Assembly: GCF_900108085.1 (NCBI RefSeq)
Contig: NZ_FNVR01000016.1
Location: 1-64,000, forward strand
Direction: 5' to 3'
Length of the DNA: 64,000 bases
DNA from: Algoriphagus boritolerans DSM 17298 = JCM 18970
GTDB taxonomy: Bacteria > Bacteroidota > Bacteroidia > Cytophagales > Cyclobacteriaceae
Of this stretch, positions 34,028 through 42,560 are shown piece by piece; within the stretch, counting starts at the first letter, position 1; the number at the start of each line of letters is the position of its first letter. Made by a program: the position numbers and the translations under genes. A model generated the notes under the pieces. That model was not told where the DNA came from, ran no database searches, and was given only the letters and a program-made list of their open reading frames with translations.

Positions 34028-34564
34028 ATGAAAAATCTACTTCTATTATTCGCTCTAGTTTTTATTTTGAGTTCTTGCAAGGTTTCAGAAGTTGTTTCCG
34101 TAGACACCCTAACAAACTCTGAAATGATGAAAGAGTATCAGACTTTTAAAATGATTGAAGAGGATTATTCTGACAAAAGAAATGAGCGAATCAAACATAC
34201 ATTTAGAGACAAATTAATCGAATTTGGATTTGAAGAAGCTTCAGAAAATCCTGATTTTTTAATTCAGGGAGTCATTGTTTCCCGGGATTTCATCAAGGAT
34301 GGACGGGAATTCTACTATTCGTCTATTCCTGGTGGTATTTTTTATGGTGCTAACAGTTCAGGCAATGGGACGCCTAGTGGTGGTCATAAAACGACGATTA
34401 ATCGAGGAATGCTCGGAAAGGTTATTTTTTTGATTCAAGATTCCAAAACCAATGAAATCGCATGGATGGGAATCAGTTCTGGAGTTGTTTATGGAGGCGA
34501 TCGAGAATTTGATTTGGATAAGGTGGATCTTGTACTCCACCAGTTATTGACATCGCTCTATTAA
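34028..34564 (+). CDS. DUF4136-like lipoprotein
   Basis: A 178-residue exported lipoprotein; lipobox FILSSC. The mature part has YQTFKMIEEDYSDKRNERIKHTFRDKLIEFGFEEASENPDFLIQGV, typical of DUF4136 proteins. The C-terminal KVIFLIQDSKTNEIAWMGISSG and LDKVDLVLHQLL fit the same fold. Function unknown. It follows the DUF6992-like gene by 72 bp. Confidence 0.82.
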   Translation: MKNLLLLFALVFILSSCKVSEVVSVDTLTNSEMMKEYQTFKMIEEDYSDKRNERIKHTFRDKLIEFGFEEASENPDFLIQGVIVSRDFIKDGREFYYSSIPGGIFYGANSSGNGTPSGGHKTTINRGMLGKVIFLIQDSKTNEIAWMGISSGVVYGGDREFDLDKVDLVLHQLLTSLY

Positions 34565-34619
34565 GAGTGCCATTTTAGTGTAGTTGGCTAATAGCTTCTT
34601 TTGAGAATTAATTAAAATT

Positions 34620-34775
34620 CAATACTGATAGAAGACCCTAAAGGGTGTAGAACTATAATCTTGCTTTCGCAAAAGTTCAACCCCCATTCGGGGTTTTGAT
34701 TCGCCTCCTTTTTTAAAATTTCCTAGGTTTTCACCTAGGCTATTGAAAAGTTCGACCGTTTCGTGGTCTTTCTTT
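34620..34775. repeat. Solitary hairpin-module copy VI
   Basis: Modules F (GACCCTAAAGGGTGTAGAAC), A (AACCCCCATTCGGGGTT), B (CCTAGGTTTTCACCTAGG) and C (GACCGTTTCGTGGTC) occur in that order, so the module order is circularly permuted relative to copies II to V. D and E are missing. It is located between the DUF4136 gene and the alanine dehydrogenase terminator. Confidence 0.75.
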
Positions 34776-34794
34776 GAGATACTGACATTGAAAA

Positions 34795-34828
34795 AAAAAT
34801 CCCTCCGGAGCTAATCCGAGGGATTTTC
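34795..34828 (-). terminator. Terminator of alanine dehydrogenase
   Basis: AAATCCCTCCGGA and TCCGAGGGATTT form a stem with one bulge or mismatch and loop GCTAA. A long T-run follows on the minus strand (A-run 34790-34799). It starts 20 bp after the stop at 34848. Confidence 0.8.
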
Positions 34829-34847
34829 ACTTTTATACCTATTGGGA

Positions 34848-35963
34848 TTAAGCCAAATATTTAGCTACCGGAGTGTAAGGCATATCGAATGCCTGCGCTA
34901 CGGCTTCGTACACAATTTCTCCATTGATTACATTCAAACCAAGGACTAAATCGGGATTTTCCTGCGCAGCTTTTTTCCAGCCTTTATCCGCCAATTGAAT
35001 AGCGTAAGGTAAGGTCGCATTGGTCAAAGCAAGGGTGGAAGTATAAGGAACTGCACCCGGCATGTTTGCTACACAATAATGAACTACATCATCGATGATG
35101 TAAATTGGATTTTCGTGGGTTGTCGGTCTGCAAGTCTCAATACAGCCGCCCTGATCTACTGCCACGTCCACCAAGACCGTTCCGGGCTGCATTTCTTTCA
35201 GCATATCCCGAGTGATCAGATGCGGTGCTTTTGCTCCCGGAATTAATACTGCGCCCACAATTAAGTCGTGGTTTTTGATGAGCTTGCGAATATTGTATTC
35301 ATTAGACATCATCGTTTTCACATTGGGGGGCATGACGTCCGCCAAGTATCTCATTCGAGGTAGCGATACATCCATGATGGTCACATCGGCACCTAAACCT
35401 GCTGCCATCCAGGCGGCTTGTGTTCCTACGACTCCTCCTCCGAGGATGAGAACTTTGGCCGGTAAAACCCCCGGTACGCCGCCCAAAAGAATTCCACGAC
35501 CTTTCAAGGGTTTCTCCAGGTAGTTTGCACCTTTTTGAATCGCCATTCTTCCGGCTACTTCAGACATGGGAACTAAAAGTGGGAGACTGCGATCAGATTT
35601 TTCTACAGTTTCATAGGCCAAACAAACTGCTTTACTTGCTACCATTGCCTTAGTTAGTGGCTCGTAAGAAGCAAAGTGAAAATAGGTGAACAACAGCTGA
35701 TTTTCTTTGATCAATTTGTACTCAGATTCAATTGGCTCTTTTACCTTAATGATCATCTCAGCGATTTGGTAGGTTGCTTCGATGGTAGGCAAAATTTTGG
35801 CGCCGGCAATTTCGTACTCGGAGTCGGGGAATCCACTTCCTTCACCGGCGGTATGTTGCACATAGACGGTATGACCTCTTTTGATCAATTCTTTGGCACC
35901 GGCAGGAGTAAGCGCTACTCGGTTTTCGTTGTTTTTAATTTCCTTTGGAACACCTATAATCAT
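34848..35963 (-). CDS. ald: Alanine dehydrogenase
   Basis: A 371-residue NAD-dependent enzyme interconverting L-alanine and pyruvate with ammonia. The N-terminus MIIGVPKEIKNNENRVALTPAGA is diagnostic. Also seen are the catalytic region LLFTYFHFAS (His) and the Rossmann loop KVLILGGGVVGTQAAWMAAGLGAD, then VDVAVDQGGCIET. Length equals the family norm. A TATCTTTG box at 35995-36002 on the minus strand is a candidate -7 element. Monocistronic. Confidence 0.96.
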   Translation of the reverse strand: MIIGVPKEIKNNENRVALTPAGAKELIKRGHTVYVQHTAGEGSGFPDSEYEIAGAKILPTIEATYQIAEMIIKVKEPIESEYKLIKENQLLFTYFHFASYEPLTKAMVASKAVCLAYETVEKSDRSLPLLVPMSEVAGRMAIQKGANYLEKPLKGRGILLGGVPGVLPAKVLILGGGVVGTQAAWMAAGLGADVTIMDVSLPRMRYLADVMPPNVKTMMSNEYNIRKLIKNHDLIVGAVLIPGAKAPHLITRDMLKEMQPGTVLVDVAVDQGGCIETCRPTTHENPIYIIDDVVHYCVANMPGAVPYTSTLALTNATLPYAIQLADKGWKKAAQENPDLVLGLNVINGEIVYEAVAQAFDMPYTPVAKYLA

Positions 35964-36392
35964 GATTAGCGTATTTGGATTTTAATATTCGCTGCAAAGA
36001 TAAGAAGCAAAGAGGATGGAAAAAGCTGTTTAAAAAATAGTATTTGGTATTGATTTGGCTAAATGTTGTATTTCGATAGTTTATTTTAATTTTCTTCTGT
36101 AAAATTCAGAATATTCCAAAATTTAATTTTTTAAAGATTAATATTTTGAAAATTTTTTCTTTAAAATTTTTTAACTCGAAAAATAACCTCATTCTTAATT
36201 TTCAAATATTTGTAATGTTTGTTGATAAAACTCAAAATATTATTTCAATAGATTGAAAATATTATAAAAGATTCAAAATTTTTGATTGTTAAATTGTAAA
36301 CCTGAAATTTGCTTCAAATTCTATTTTGGCTATTTTTGATAGTGCTAAGTGCGAAGCCAAAACCCAAACTAACAATTAGATTAAGCTCAAGA
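35964..36392. other. AT-rich divergent intergenic region
   Basis: A 429-bp, very AT-rich gap between the divergent ald and E1 genes, lacking hairpin repeats and reading frames of note. It contains the E1 promoter (36308-36338) and a possible ald -7 box (35995-36002). The high AT content over 36050-36300 may host regulator binding; no operator palindrome was identified. Confidence 0.6.
36308..36338 (+). promoter_or_regulatory. Consensus Bacteroidota promoter of the E1 gene
   Basis: A -33 box TTTG (36308-36311) and a -7 box TATTTTTG (36331-36338) are separated by 19 bp, an exact match to the known TTTG-N19-TAnnTTTG pattern of Bacteroidota housekeeping promoters. Transcription would start near 36345, which rules out an earlier translation start and supports ATG 36393. 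Confidence 0.75.
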
Positions 36393-38807
36393 ATGGCAAT
36401 AACCAAATCACAATCCCAATTTCCGGAGATATCCCATCTTCAAAAGGAGGAAGTTTTGAATGATTTTAGGGTGGCTGTCACCAGCCGACATGCTTCTCTG
36501 ATGGGGCGGAAGGAAGTGTTTATGGGCAAGGCAAAGTTTGGGATTTTTGGTGACGGTAAGGAGCTCGCGCAGCTTGCCATGGCCAAGGCCTTTCAGCCTG
36601 GCGATTTTCGATCCGGTTATTATCGTGACCAGACGTTTATGATGGCTATCGGAGAGTTGAGTGTTCAGCAGTATTTTGCACAGCTCTACGCCCATACGGA
36701 TGTGGAAGCAGAACCTGCCAGTGCAGGAAGATTGATGAATGGTCATTTTGCTACCCGCTCTTTAGACAAAAATGGGGACTGGAAGGACCTTTCCAAAATG
36801 TATAATTCAGCGGCGGATATATCGCCCACGGCTGCACAAATGCCCAAACTTCTGGGTTTGGCCTACGCATCCAAACTATTCAGAGAAAATAAAGAGCTAA
36901 AAGACCTGAAGAAGTTTTCGGTAAATGGAAACGAAGTAGCCTGGGGAACAATCGGTAATGCATCAACTTCCGAGGGGATGTTTTTTGAGTCGATTAATGC
37001 TGCCGGAGTGCTGCAAGTTCCCATGGTGATTTCTGTTTGGGATGATGGATATGGGATTTCTGTACCGCAGGAATATCACACGACCAAAGGAAGTATCTCG
37101 GAAGTTTTGATGGGTTTTGAGCGAAATGAGAATAAAAAGGGATTTGAAATCATCCGGGTCAAAGGTTGGGATTACGAGGGGTTAAAGCAAGCCTTCAACT
37201 CTGCCGGAAATTTGGCAAGAACTTCCCATATTCCGGTTTTGATCCATGTGGAAGAAATGACTCAGCCTCAGGGACATTCCACTTCTGGTTCGCATGAGCG
37301 GTACAAATCAGCTGAACGGCTACAGTGGGAAAAAGACTGGGACTGCATCGCCAAATTCAGAGAATATATAATCTCAAATGGCATTGCCACAGATGATGCA
37401 TTGGACCAAATCGAGTCTGAGGCAAAGACTGAAGTCAAAAGACAAAAAGACGCTGCATGGAATGAGTTTTCGGGCGAAATAAAGAAGGAGATTCAGGAAG
37501 TTGTGCAGCTTTTGAAAACTACAGCTGAGAAAAGCACCCGTAAAGTCGTGTTGCTCCAAATGGCTGAAGATTTATCCAAAACGCTCAATCCTATCCGAAA
37601 GGATGTAATCAGCACCGTGAGAAAGGCGCTCCTTCTGTTAAGATTTGATGGAGAAGCTTTGAAAAGCGGTCTAAAGTCCTGGTACAAACTTCAGGAAGAG
37701 AAAAACTTTGATCGATACAACAGCCACCTCTATAGCCAAACGGAATGGTCTGCCGAGAAAGTAAAGGTGGTACCTGCGAGCTATAATGAAAAGTCTGCCA
37801 TGGTGGACGGACGTGAGATCTTACAGGCGTTTTTTGACTATACCCTGGAGAAAGATCCCCGATTCTTTGCCTTTGGGGAAGATGTCGGTAAAATCGGAGA
37901 CGTTAACCAGGCTTTCTCAGGACTTCAGGCTAAATATGGGGAAATGCGCGTTTCTGATACCGGAATTCGGGAATGTACCATTATCGGTCAAGGAATAGGT
38001 ACTGCACTCAGGGGACTAAGGCCAGTCGCGGAGATCCAATACTTGGATTATTTACTTTATGGATTGCAGATGCTTTCTGATGACTTGGCTTCCTTGCTTT
38101 ATCGAACCAAAGGTGGTCAAAAAGCTCCTTTGATCGTTCGGACAAGGGGACATCGATTGGAAGGTGTCTGGCATTCGGGCTCTCCGATGGGGATGATTTT
38201 ATCTTCTCTACGTGGGATGATTATTTGTGTGCCCCGTGACATGACACAGGCAGCCGGCATGTACAGGACGCTTTTGGAATCTGACGAACCTGCACTCGTG
38301 ATCGAATGCCTGAACGGCTATCGGTTAAAGGAGAAAATGCCGGCAAATCTTGGAGAATACAACGTACCAGTAGGCAAACCGGAAATTCTAAGAGAAGGTA
38401 AAGACATAACTGTAGTCACTTATGGAAGTATGTGCCGAATAGTGGGAGAAGCTGCGGAAGTTTTGTCGGAAATCGGTATTTCAGTAGAAATCATTGATGT
38501 GCAAACCTTACTGCCCTTTGATACATTCGGGATAATCGGGGAATCTGTCAAAAAAACAAATCGGGTCCTCTTCGCTGATGAAGATGTGCCGGGCGGGGCT
38601 TCTGCATTTATGCTTCAGCAAGTGATAGAAGGACAGAATGTATTTAAATATCTTGATTGTGAACCACAGACGCTTGCTGCTAAGCCTCATCGTCCAGCCT
38701 ATTCATCTGACGGAGATTACTTTTCAAAGCCAAGCACGGATGATGTAGTCGAAAAAGTCTACCGTATCATGCATGAATCAAATCCTAAAAAGTTTCCCGC
38801 TATATAA
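36393..38807 (+). CDS. Fused E1 alpha/beta 2-oxo acid dehydrogenase component
   Basis: An 804-residue fusion of alpha and beta E1 subunits, start ATG 36393. The alpha half holds the ThDP motif VAWGTIGNASTSEGMFFESINAAGVLQVPM with GN in place of the usual GDG, and GHSTSGSHERYKS. The beta half starts near 470 (REILQAFFDYTLEKDPRFFAFGEDVGKIGDV) with ECTIIGQGIGTALRGLRPVAEIQ and GSPMGMILSSLRGM. It decarboxylates a 2-oxo acid (branched-chain or pyruvate) and passes acyl to E2. Fused E1 of this kind is common in Bacteroidota. No E2/E3 gene is nearby. Confidence 0.92.
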   Translation: MAITKSQSQFPEISHLQKEEVLNDFRVAVTSRHASLMGRKEVFMGKAKFGIFGDGKELAQLAMAKAFQPGDFRSGYYRDQTFMMAIGELSVQQYFAQLYAHTDVEAEPASAGRLMNGHFATRSLDKNGDWKDLSKMYNSAADISPTAAQMPKLLGLAYASKLFRENKELKDLKKFSVNGNEVAWGTIGNASTSEGMFFESINAAGVLQVPMVISVWDDGYGISVPQEYHTTKGSISEVLMGFERNENKKGFEIIRVKGWDYEGLKQAFNSAGNLARTSHIPVLIHVEEMTQPQGHSTSGSHERYKSAERLQWEKDWDCIAKFREYIISNGIATDDALDQIESEAKTEVKRQKDAAWNEFSGEIKKEIQEVVQLLKTTAEKSTRKVVLLQMAEDLSKTLNPIRKDVISTVRKALLLLRFDGEALKSGLKSWYKLQEEKNFDRYNSHLYSQTEWSAEKVKVVPASYNEKSAMVDGREILQAFFDYTLEKDPRFFAFGEDVGKIGDVNQAFSGLQAKYGEMRVSDTGIRECTIIGQGIGTALRGLRPVAEIQYLDYLLYGLQMLSDDLASLLYRTKGGQKAPLIVRTRGHRLEGVWHSGSPMGMILSSLRGMIICVPRDMTQAAGMYRTLLESDEPALVIECLNGYRLKEKMPANLGEYNVPVGKPEILREGKDITVVTYGSMCRIVGEAAEVLSEIGISVEIIDVQTLLPFDTFGIIGESVKKTNRVLFADEDVPGGASAFMLQQVIEGQNVFKYLDCEPQTLAAKPHRPAYSSDGDYFSKPSTDDVVEKVYRIMHESNPKKFPAI

Positions 38808-38812
38808 ATGAC

Positions 38813-38837
38813 AAAGCCCTCAATTTGAGGGCTTTTC
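38813..38837 (+). terminator. Terminator of the E1 gene
   Basis: AAAGCCCTCAA and TTGAGGGCTTT stem (loop AT or none), followed by TTC, 5 bp after the stop at 38807. Weak T-run. Confidence 0.75.
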
Positions 38838-38912
38838 AATGTTGTTTTTGGTCGAATTAAGGGAATAAAAGATGATCTGAATTTGATCTTCAAATAGTCT
38901 CTAATTTAAGAA

Positions 38913-39587
38913 CTAATTTCTTGTGATTTGTCTTAGCGTGACTTCGGGACTTGATACTTCATTACTTCGATTGAGTGCGCGATCCTGAATCTGTACATCT
39001 ACCCGAATGGTGTCCGTTCTGAAAATTGATTCCCAGCCTGAGGAGAGCATTCTATATTTGATATTTCCTTCTACTGATTGCCCTTCTTCAGAAATTAAAA
39101 TCCGTGGAAATCTTCCATTGAACGTGGTAAAAAACGGAGGGTCCTGCCATCTGAATTCTGTGAATTGTCCATTTCTTTTGATGAAGAATCGTACAAAAAT
39201 ATTATACTGATTTTCATTTTGCTCAACCCAAATTGTGTCTTTGACTACGGTGTTGTTGATCAATGGGTCTATGACCCAATCAATGGGGTTGTAGTTGGGA
39301 GCTTCGGATGGTCTGTTACTGTAAGTGATTAGATTTCCAAGATTATCCCGCTTATAATTCAGTGGATTAAATGGCGGATTGACATCTGTAGCCGAAAGCC
39401 CTAAATCTCCCTCAGCATCCTTAAAGTCCACACTGATGATCAAGGAATCCTGACCGGAAGTAGGGACAAATTCTACAGTGGAAAATTCAATTCTAGGAAC
39501 ACTGGGAAAGTTCTCAGGAGGACTGATACATGAAGTTGAGTACAGGGCCGTGACAAACAATAATCCTGAATAGTTTTTGAATCGCAT
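38913..39587 (-). CDS. Hypothetical lipoprotein
   Basis: A 224-residue exported protein; signal NYSGLLFVTALYSTSC, lipobox YSTSC. The mature sequence is beta-rich (VDFKDAEGDLGLSATDVN, YNIFVRFFIKRNGQFTEFRW) and resembles small Bacteroidota surface lipoproteins of unknown role. Conserved residues EGDLG may bind calcium; this is a guess from the acidic pattern. It is divergent from the LuxE-like gene. Confidence 0.7.
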   Translation of the reverse strand: MRFKNYSGLLFVTALYSTSCISPPENFPSVPRIEFSTVEFVPTSGQDSLIISVDFKDAEGDLGLSATDVNPPFNPLNYKRDNLGNLITYSNRPSEAPNYNPIDWVIDPLINNTVVKDTIWVEQNENQYNIFVRFFIKRNGQFTEFRWQDPPFFTTFNGRFPRILISEEGQSVEGNIKYRMLSSGWESIFRTDTIRVDVQIQDRALNRSNEVSSPEVTLRQITRN

Positions 39588-39656
39588 TGGCTGAAGGTAA
39601 ATTTACACCCGAAAATAACGTTAGTTTTTCTCAGTAAAAACGCAAAATATAAAACG

Positions 39657-40652
39657 ATGCAGGATTTTAAAAGTTTTTCAGAAAGACTATCCTTTTTGGA
39701 CAAGAGTCATTTTGAAGATCTTGCCTTGGACTTGTTTCACTTTCAATCCATTGAAAATGAAGTTTATAGATCTTATTTAAGTGCGAGAAAAGTTCAGCAT
39801 GACAAGATCAAAACTCTCGACTCCATTCCGTTTTTGCCTATACGTTTTTTCAAAGATTTTCCGGTAATAAGTGGTCAGGTTTCTGATTTTACTACTTTTT
39901 ATTCGAGCAGTGGCACCACAGGTACGATTACTAGCAGGCATTTTATCTGGTCTGAATCTTGGTATCTGAACCATGCACAGCGGATATTTGAAGGGTTTTA
40001 TGGGGATTTGACTGATTATCATGTATTGGCTTTGCTGCCCGCCTATCTGGAGCGTCCGGGTAGCAGTCTGGTCTCCATGGCCAAGCATTTCATCGAAAAG
40101 TCAGGCTCTCCACATTCCGGATTTTATTTATACAATCAGGAGGAGTTGTTGGCAAAATTGAATTTGCTCAGAAATGACTCAAGAAAAGTTTTATTGCTGG
40201 GAGTGACTTTTGCTTTGTTGGATTTAGCCGAATCAGGTAAGGTATTTCCCCCAATGGAGAATCTCATCGTGATGGAAACAGGAGGGATGAAGGGAAGAAG
40301 AAAAGAAATGATCCGCGAGGAAGTTCATGACATCCTGAAGTCCTTTTTCAAAGTTAAATCGATCCATTCCGAATATGGAATGACCGAACTGATGTCACAG
40401 GCTTATTCAAAAGGGCAGGGGAAATATACGCTTCCTGGCTCCATGCGCGTTATGCTTCGGGATGTAAATGATCCCTTGAGCTGGTCCAAACGCTCCCATG
40501 GTGGAATCAACGTGATAGATTTGGCAAATTTTCATTCCTGTGCCTTTATCGAAACACAGGATTTGGGGAAGTTTGACGAAAATGGATTTCTGGAAGTCCT
40601 CGGTCGGTTTGACAACTCAGAGATTCGGGGCTGCAACTTGTTGGTGCAGTAA
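39657..40652 (+). CDS. LuxE-like acyl-protein synthetase / acyltransferase
   Basis: A 331-residue protein of the LuxE/adenylate-forming type. The nucleotide-binding loop is FYSSSGTTGTITSRH (about 79-93). Later blocks are IHSEYGMTELMSQAYS (the YGxTE motif of adenylating enzymes) and GGINVIDLAN, then ETQDLGKFDENGFLEVLGRFD. In luminous bacteria LuxE ligates fatty acids; in Bacteroidota similar genes occur without lux genes and their acyl substrate is unknown. Monocistronic here. Confidence 0.85.
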   Translation: MQDFKSFSERLSFLDKSHFEDLALDLFHFQSIENEVYRSYLSARKVQHDKIKTLDSIPFLPIRFFKDFPVISGQVSDFTTFYSSSGTTGTITSRHFIWSESWYLNHAQRIFEGFYGDLTDYHVLALLPAYLERPGSSLVSMAKHFIEKSGSPHSGFYLYNQEELLAKLNLLRNDSRKVLLLGVTFALLDLAESGKVFPPMENLIVMETGGMKGRRKEMIREEVHDILKSFFKVKSIHSEYGMTELMSQAYSKGQGKYTLPGSMRVMLRDVNDPLSWSKRSHGGINVIDLANFHSCAFIETQDLGKFDENGFLEVLGRFDNSEIRGCNLLVQ

Positions 40653-40702
40653 TTGCTATCTTAAAATTTAATAGACATATTTGAAAAGATAAAATTAATC
40701 AA

Positions 40703-40822
40703 ATGAAAAAATTAGCCACGATTGCACTGTTAGTTGGGATTTTAGCTTTGGGAGCATGTGCCTCCAGCAAACCTTGCCCTGCCTACGCCAAAGCGCCTGC
40801 CGCGCAAAAAGCCACTAGCTAA
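40703..40822 (+). CDS. 39-aa putative small lipoprotein
   Basis: A 39-codon gene: MKKLATIALLVGILALGAC then ASSKPCPAYAKAPAAQKATS. The signal ends in a good lipobox (ALGAC). The remainder is a short Ala/Lys/Pro tail with one further Cys (KPCPAY). AATCAAATGA gives a modest start context. Convergent with the sigma54-type gene and sharing its terminator. Function unknown. Confidence 0.65.
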   Translation: MKKLATIALLVGILALGACASSKPCPAYAKAPAAQKATS

Positions 40823-40862
40823 AAAATATGCTGACCGTCAGTAGTCAGCATATTTTTTTATG
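40820..40862. terminator. Bidirectional terminator of the 39-aa gene and the NtrC-like gene
   Basis: AAAAAATATGCTGAC and GTCAGCATATTTTTT form a strong 15-bp stem with loop CGTCAGTA, serving both convergent genes. The last codons (KYADY) and stop of the NtrC-like gene lie inside the hairpin. Confidence 0.85.
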
Positions 40863-41995
40863 TCCTCCAGGCTGATAATCGGTTCACCAAGTATCACTAA
40901 TCGTTCCACTACATTTCGGAGTTCCCGGATATTTCCTGTCCAGGGGAATTCCTGAAGTTTGAGAAGTGCTTCGCTGGTTATTCCTTTTTTTGCATCGCCA
41001 CTTTCCTGAGCGATATCTTCCAGAAATTTATCCACTAAAAGAGGAATATCCTCTTTTCGTTCTTTCAAGGACGGTACTTGAACCAGAATCACACTTAGGC
41101 GGTGATAAAGATCTTCACGGAATCTTCCGCCTTCAATTTCTTTTTTCAGGTCTTTGTTTGTTGCTGCCAATACACGAACGTCAACTTTGATATCCCGGTC
41201 ACTTCCCACTCGATTAATTAGATTTTCCTGAAGGGCGCGCAATACTTTGGATTGTGCTGACAGAGACATGTCTCCAATTTCATCCAAAAATAAAGTTCCA
41301 CCCTGAGCTTGCTCAAACTTTCCATTCCGTTGTTTGTGGGCTGAAGTAAAAGCTCCTTTTTCGTGTCCAAAAAGCTCCGATTCAATTAATTCTGATGGGA
41401 TAGCGGCACAATTGACTGCCACAAACGGTTCTGCCTGTCGATTGCTTTTCTGATGAATCCAATGAGCGACTAGTTCTTTTCCCGTTCCATTTGGTCCGGT
41501 GATCAAAACGCGGGCGTCCGTAGGTGCTACTTTTTCGATGGTTTCCTTGACTTTTGCAATTGCAGGAGATTCTCCCACCATGTCAAATTTCTTAGATAGC
41601 TTCTTCTTCAGGACTTTGGTTTCGGTCACCAACTGCTTTTTGTCCAGTGCATTGCGGACAGTGAGGAGTAGTCGGTTGAGATCGGGAGGCTTTGGTATGA
41701 AGTCAAAAGCACCTTTTTTGGTAGCTTCTACAGCTGTCTCGATACTGCCATGCGCCGATATCATGATAAACTGTGGAGATCGTCCCATGGCTTTCGCCTG
41801 ATCCAAAACTTCGATTCCGTCCATTTTGGGCATCTTGATATCGCAGAGGACAAGATCAAACTCCTCCTCCTGCATTTTAGCCAATCCTTCTTCTCCGTCT
41901 TGGGCTTCAGTGACTTCAAACTTTTCGTACTCGAGGATCTCCCGAAGGGAGGCGCGGATAAACCGCTCGTCGTCAATAATGAGAATCTTTGGCAT
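40838..41995 (-). CDS. NtrC-like response regulator lacking a DNA-binding domain
   Basis: A 385-residue two-component regulator. Start 41995 (MPKILIIDDERF) is the canonical receiver start. Receiver domain 1-120 with phospho-acceptor Asp52 (VLCDIKMP). AAA+ sigma54-interaction domain about 140-375: Walker A GPNGTGKE, Walker B GGTLFLDEIGDM and R-finger region FREDLYHRLSVI. The loop that contacts sigma54 reads GAFTSA, not the usual GAFTGA. The protein ends soon after the AAA+ lid at IKKYADY with no Fis-type helix-turn-helix. It may act from solution or do another job; see findings. Confidence 0.9.
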   Translation of the reverse strand: MPKILIIDDERFIRASLREILEYEKFEVTEAQDGEEGLAKMQEEEFDLVLCDIKMPKMDGIEVLDQAKAMGRSPQFIMISAHGSIETAVEATKKGAFDFIPKPPDLNRLLLTVRNALDKKQLVTETKVLKKKLSKKFDMVGESPAIAKVKETIEKVAPTDARVLITGPNGTGKELVAHWIHQKSNRQAEPFVAVNCAAIPSELIESELFGHEKGAFTSAHKQRNGKFEQAQGGTLFLDEIGDMSLSAQSKVLRALQENLINRVGSDRDIKVDVRVLAATNKDLKKEIEGGRFREDLYHRLSVILVQVPSLKERKEDIPLLVDKFLEDIAQESGDAKKGITSEALLKLQEFPWTGNIRELRNVVERLVILGEPIISLEDIKKYADY

Positions 41996-42015
41996 AGTGT
42001 AAAGTAAAGAAAAAA

Positions 42016-42405
42016 GTGCAAGTCTGTAAGCCGGGTTCTGTTTCACTCAACGAATTGAGTGATACCTGTCATTTATCTAGCCCCGACCTCGCGATCGGGG
42101 TCCATCGATCTACCCACCCCGGAATCCCGCCGAAGCAGAAATCGAACGAGCAGCTCTTTGCCCGGGGCCTATTTGATCTTTCAACCCATAAGGTTTGCCT
42201 AGCCCCGAATGTCACCATTCGGACGGTGGGCTCTTACCCCACCTTTTCACCCTTATCCCGATAGCTATCGGGACGGTTTGTTTCTGTGGCACTAGCTGTC
42301 TTTCTGTCGTCACCAACAGAAATCCTTCCCGTTAGGAAGTATGGCGCTCTATGTTGCCCGGACTTTCCTCCCCGATACCTATCGGGGCGACAAGTTGACT
42401 TGCAC
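42016..42405 (-). ncRNA. rnpB: RNase P RNA (rnpB), bacterial type A
   Basis: About 390 nt. The ends pair: 42397-42405 and 42016-42024 form the P1 stem GTGCAAGTC/GACTTGCAC. Conserved cores are visible: GAGGAAAGTCCGGGC after P1 on the 5' side and ACAGAACCCGGCTTACAG near the 3' end. GATAGGTATCGGGG and CCCGATAGCTATCGGG make stable helices. A T-run (42009-42015 on the opposite strand) follows the 3' end as terminator. It processes the 5' leader of tRNA precursors. Open frames across it are spurious. A TACTTTGC -7-like box lies at 42410-42416. Confidence 0.94.
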
Positions 42406-42497
42406 ACTGCAAAGTACGTGATTTTCCCTTATGTGGATTCATATTTTGAAGCCTTGTCGCGAAGGAAAAAAAATATTGAAAAATCCACACCTAGCTA

Positions 42498-42529
42498 TTT
42501 GGATTAAGTCTAGATAAGAAACACTTTTG
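42498..42529 (+). promoter_or_regulatory. Near-consensus promoter of the TonB-receptor pseudogene
   Basis: TTTG (42498-42501), 20-bp spacer, CACTTTTG (42522-42529) agrees with the TTTG-N19/20-TAnnTTTG pattern except for one base in the -7 box. It would drive the TonB-receptor frame starting at 42561. Confidence 0.45.
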
Positions 42530-42560
42530 TCTTATTAAAAATCAATCTAAATAAATATAC

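Noticed and set aside
35964-36392. Riboswitch before ald or E1
   Set aside because: The gap is AT-rich without recognisable conserved cores such as those of glycine, TPP or lysine riboswitches.
42016-42507. Open frames of 73-82 aa
   Set aside because: They overlap the rnpB gene and its flank and have no protein features.
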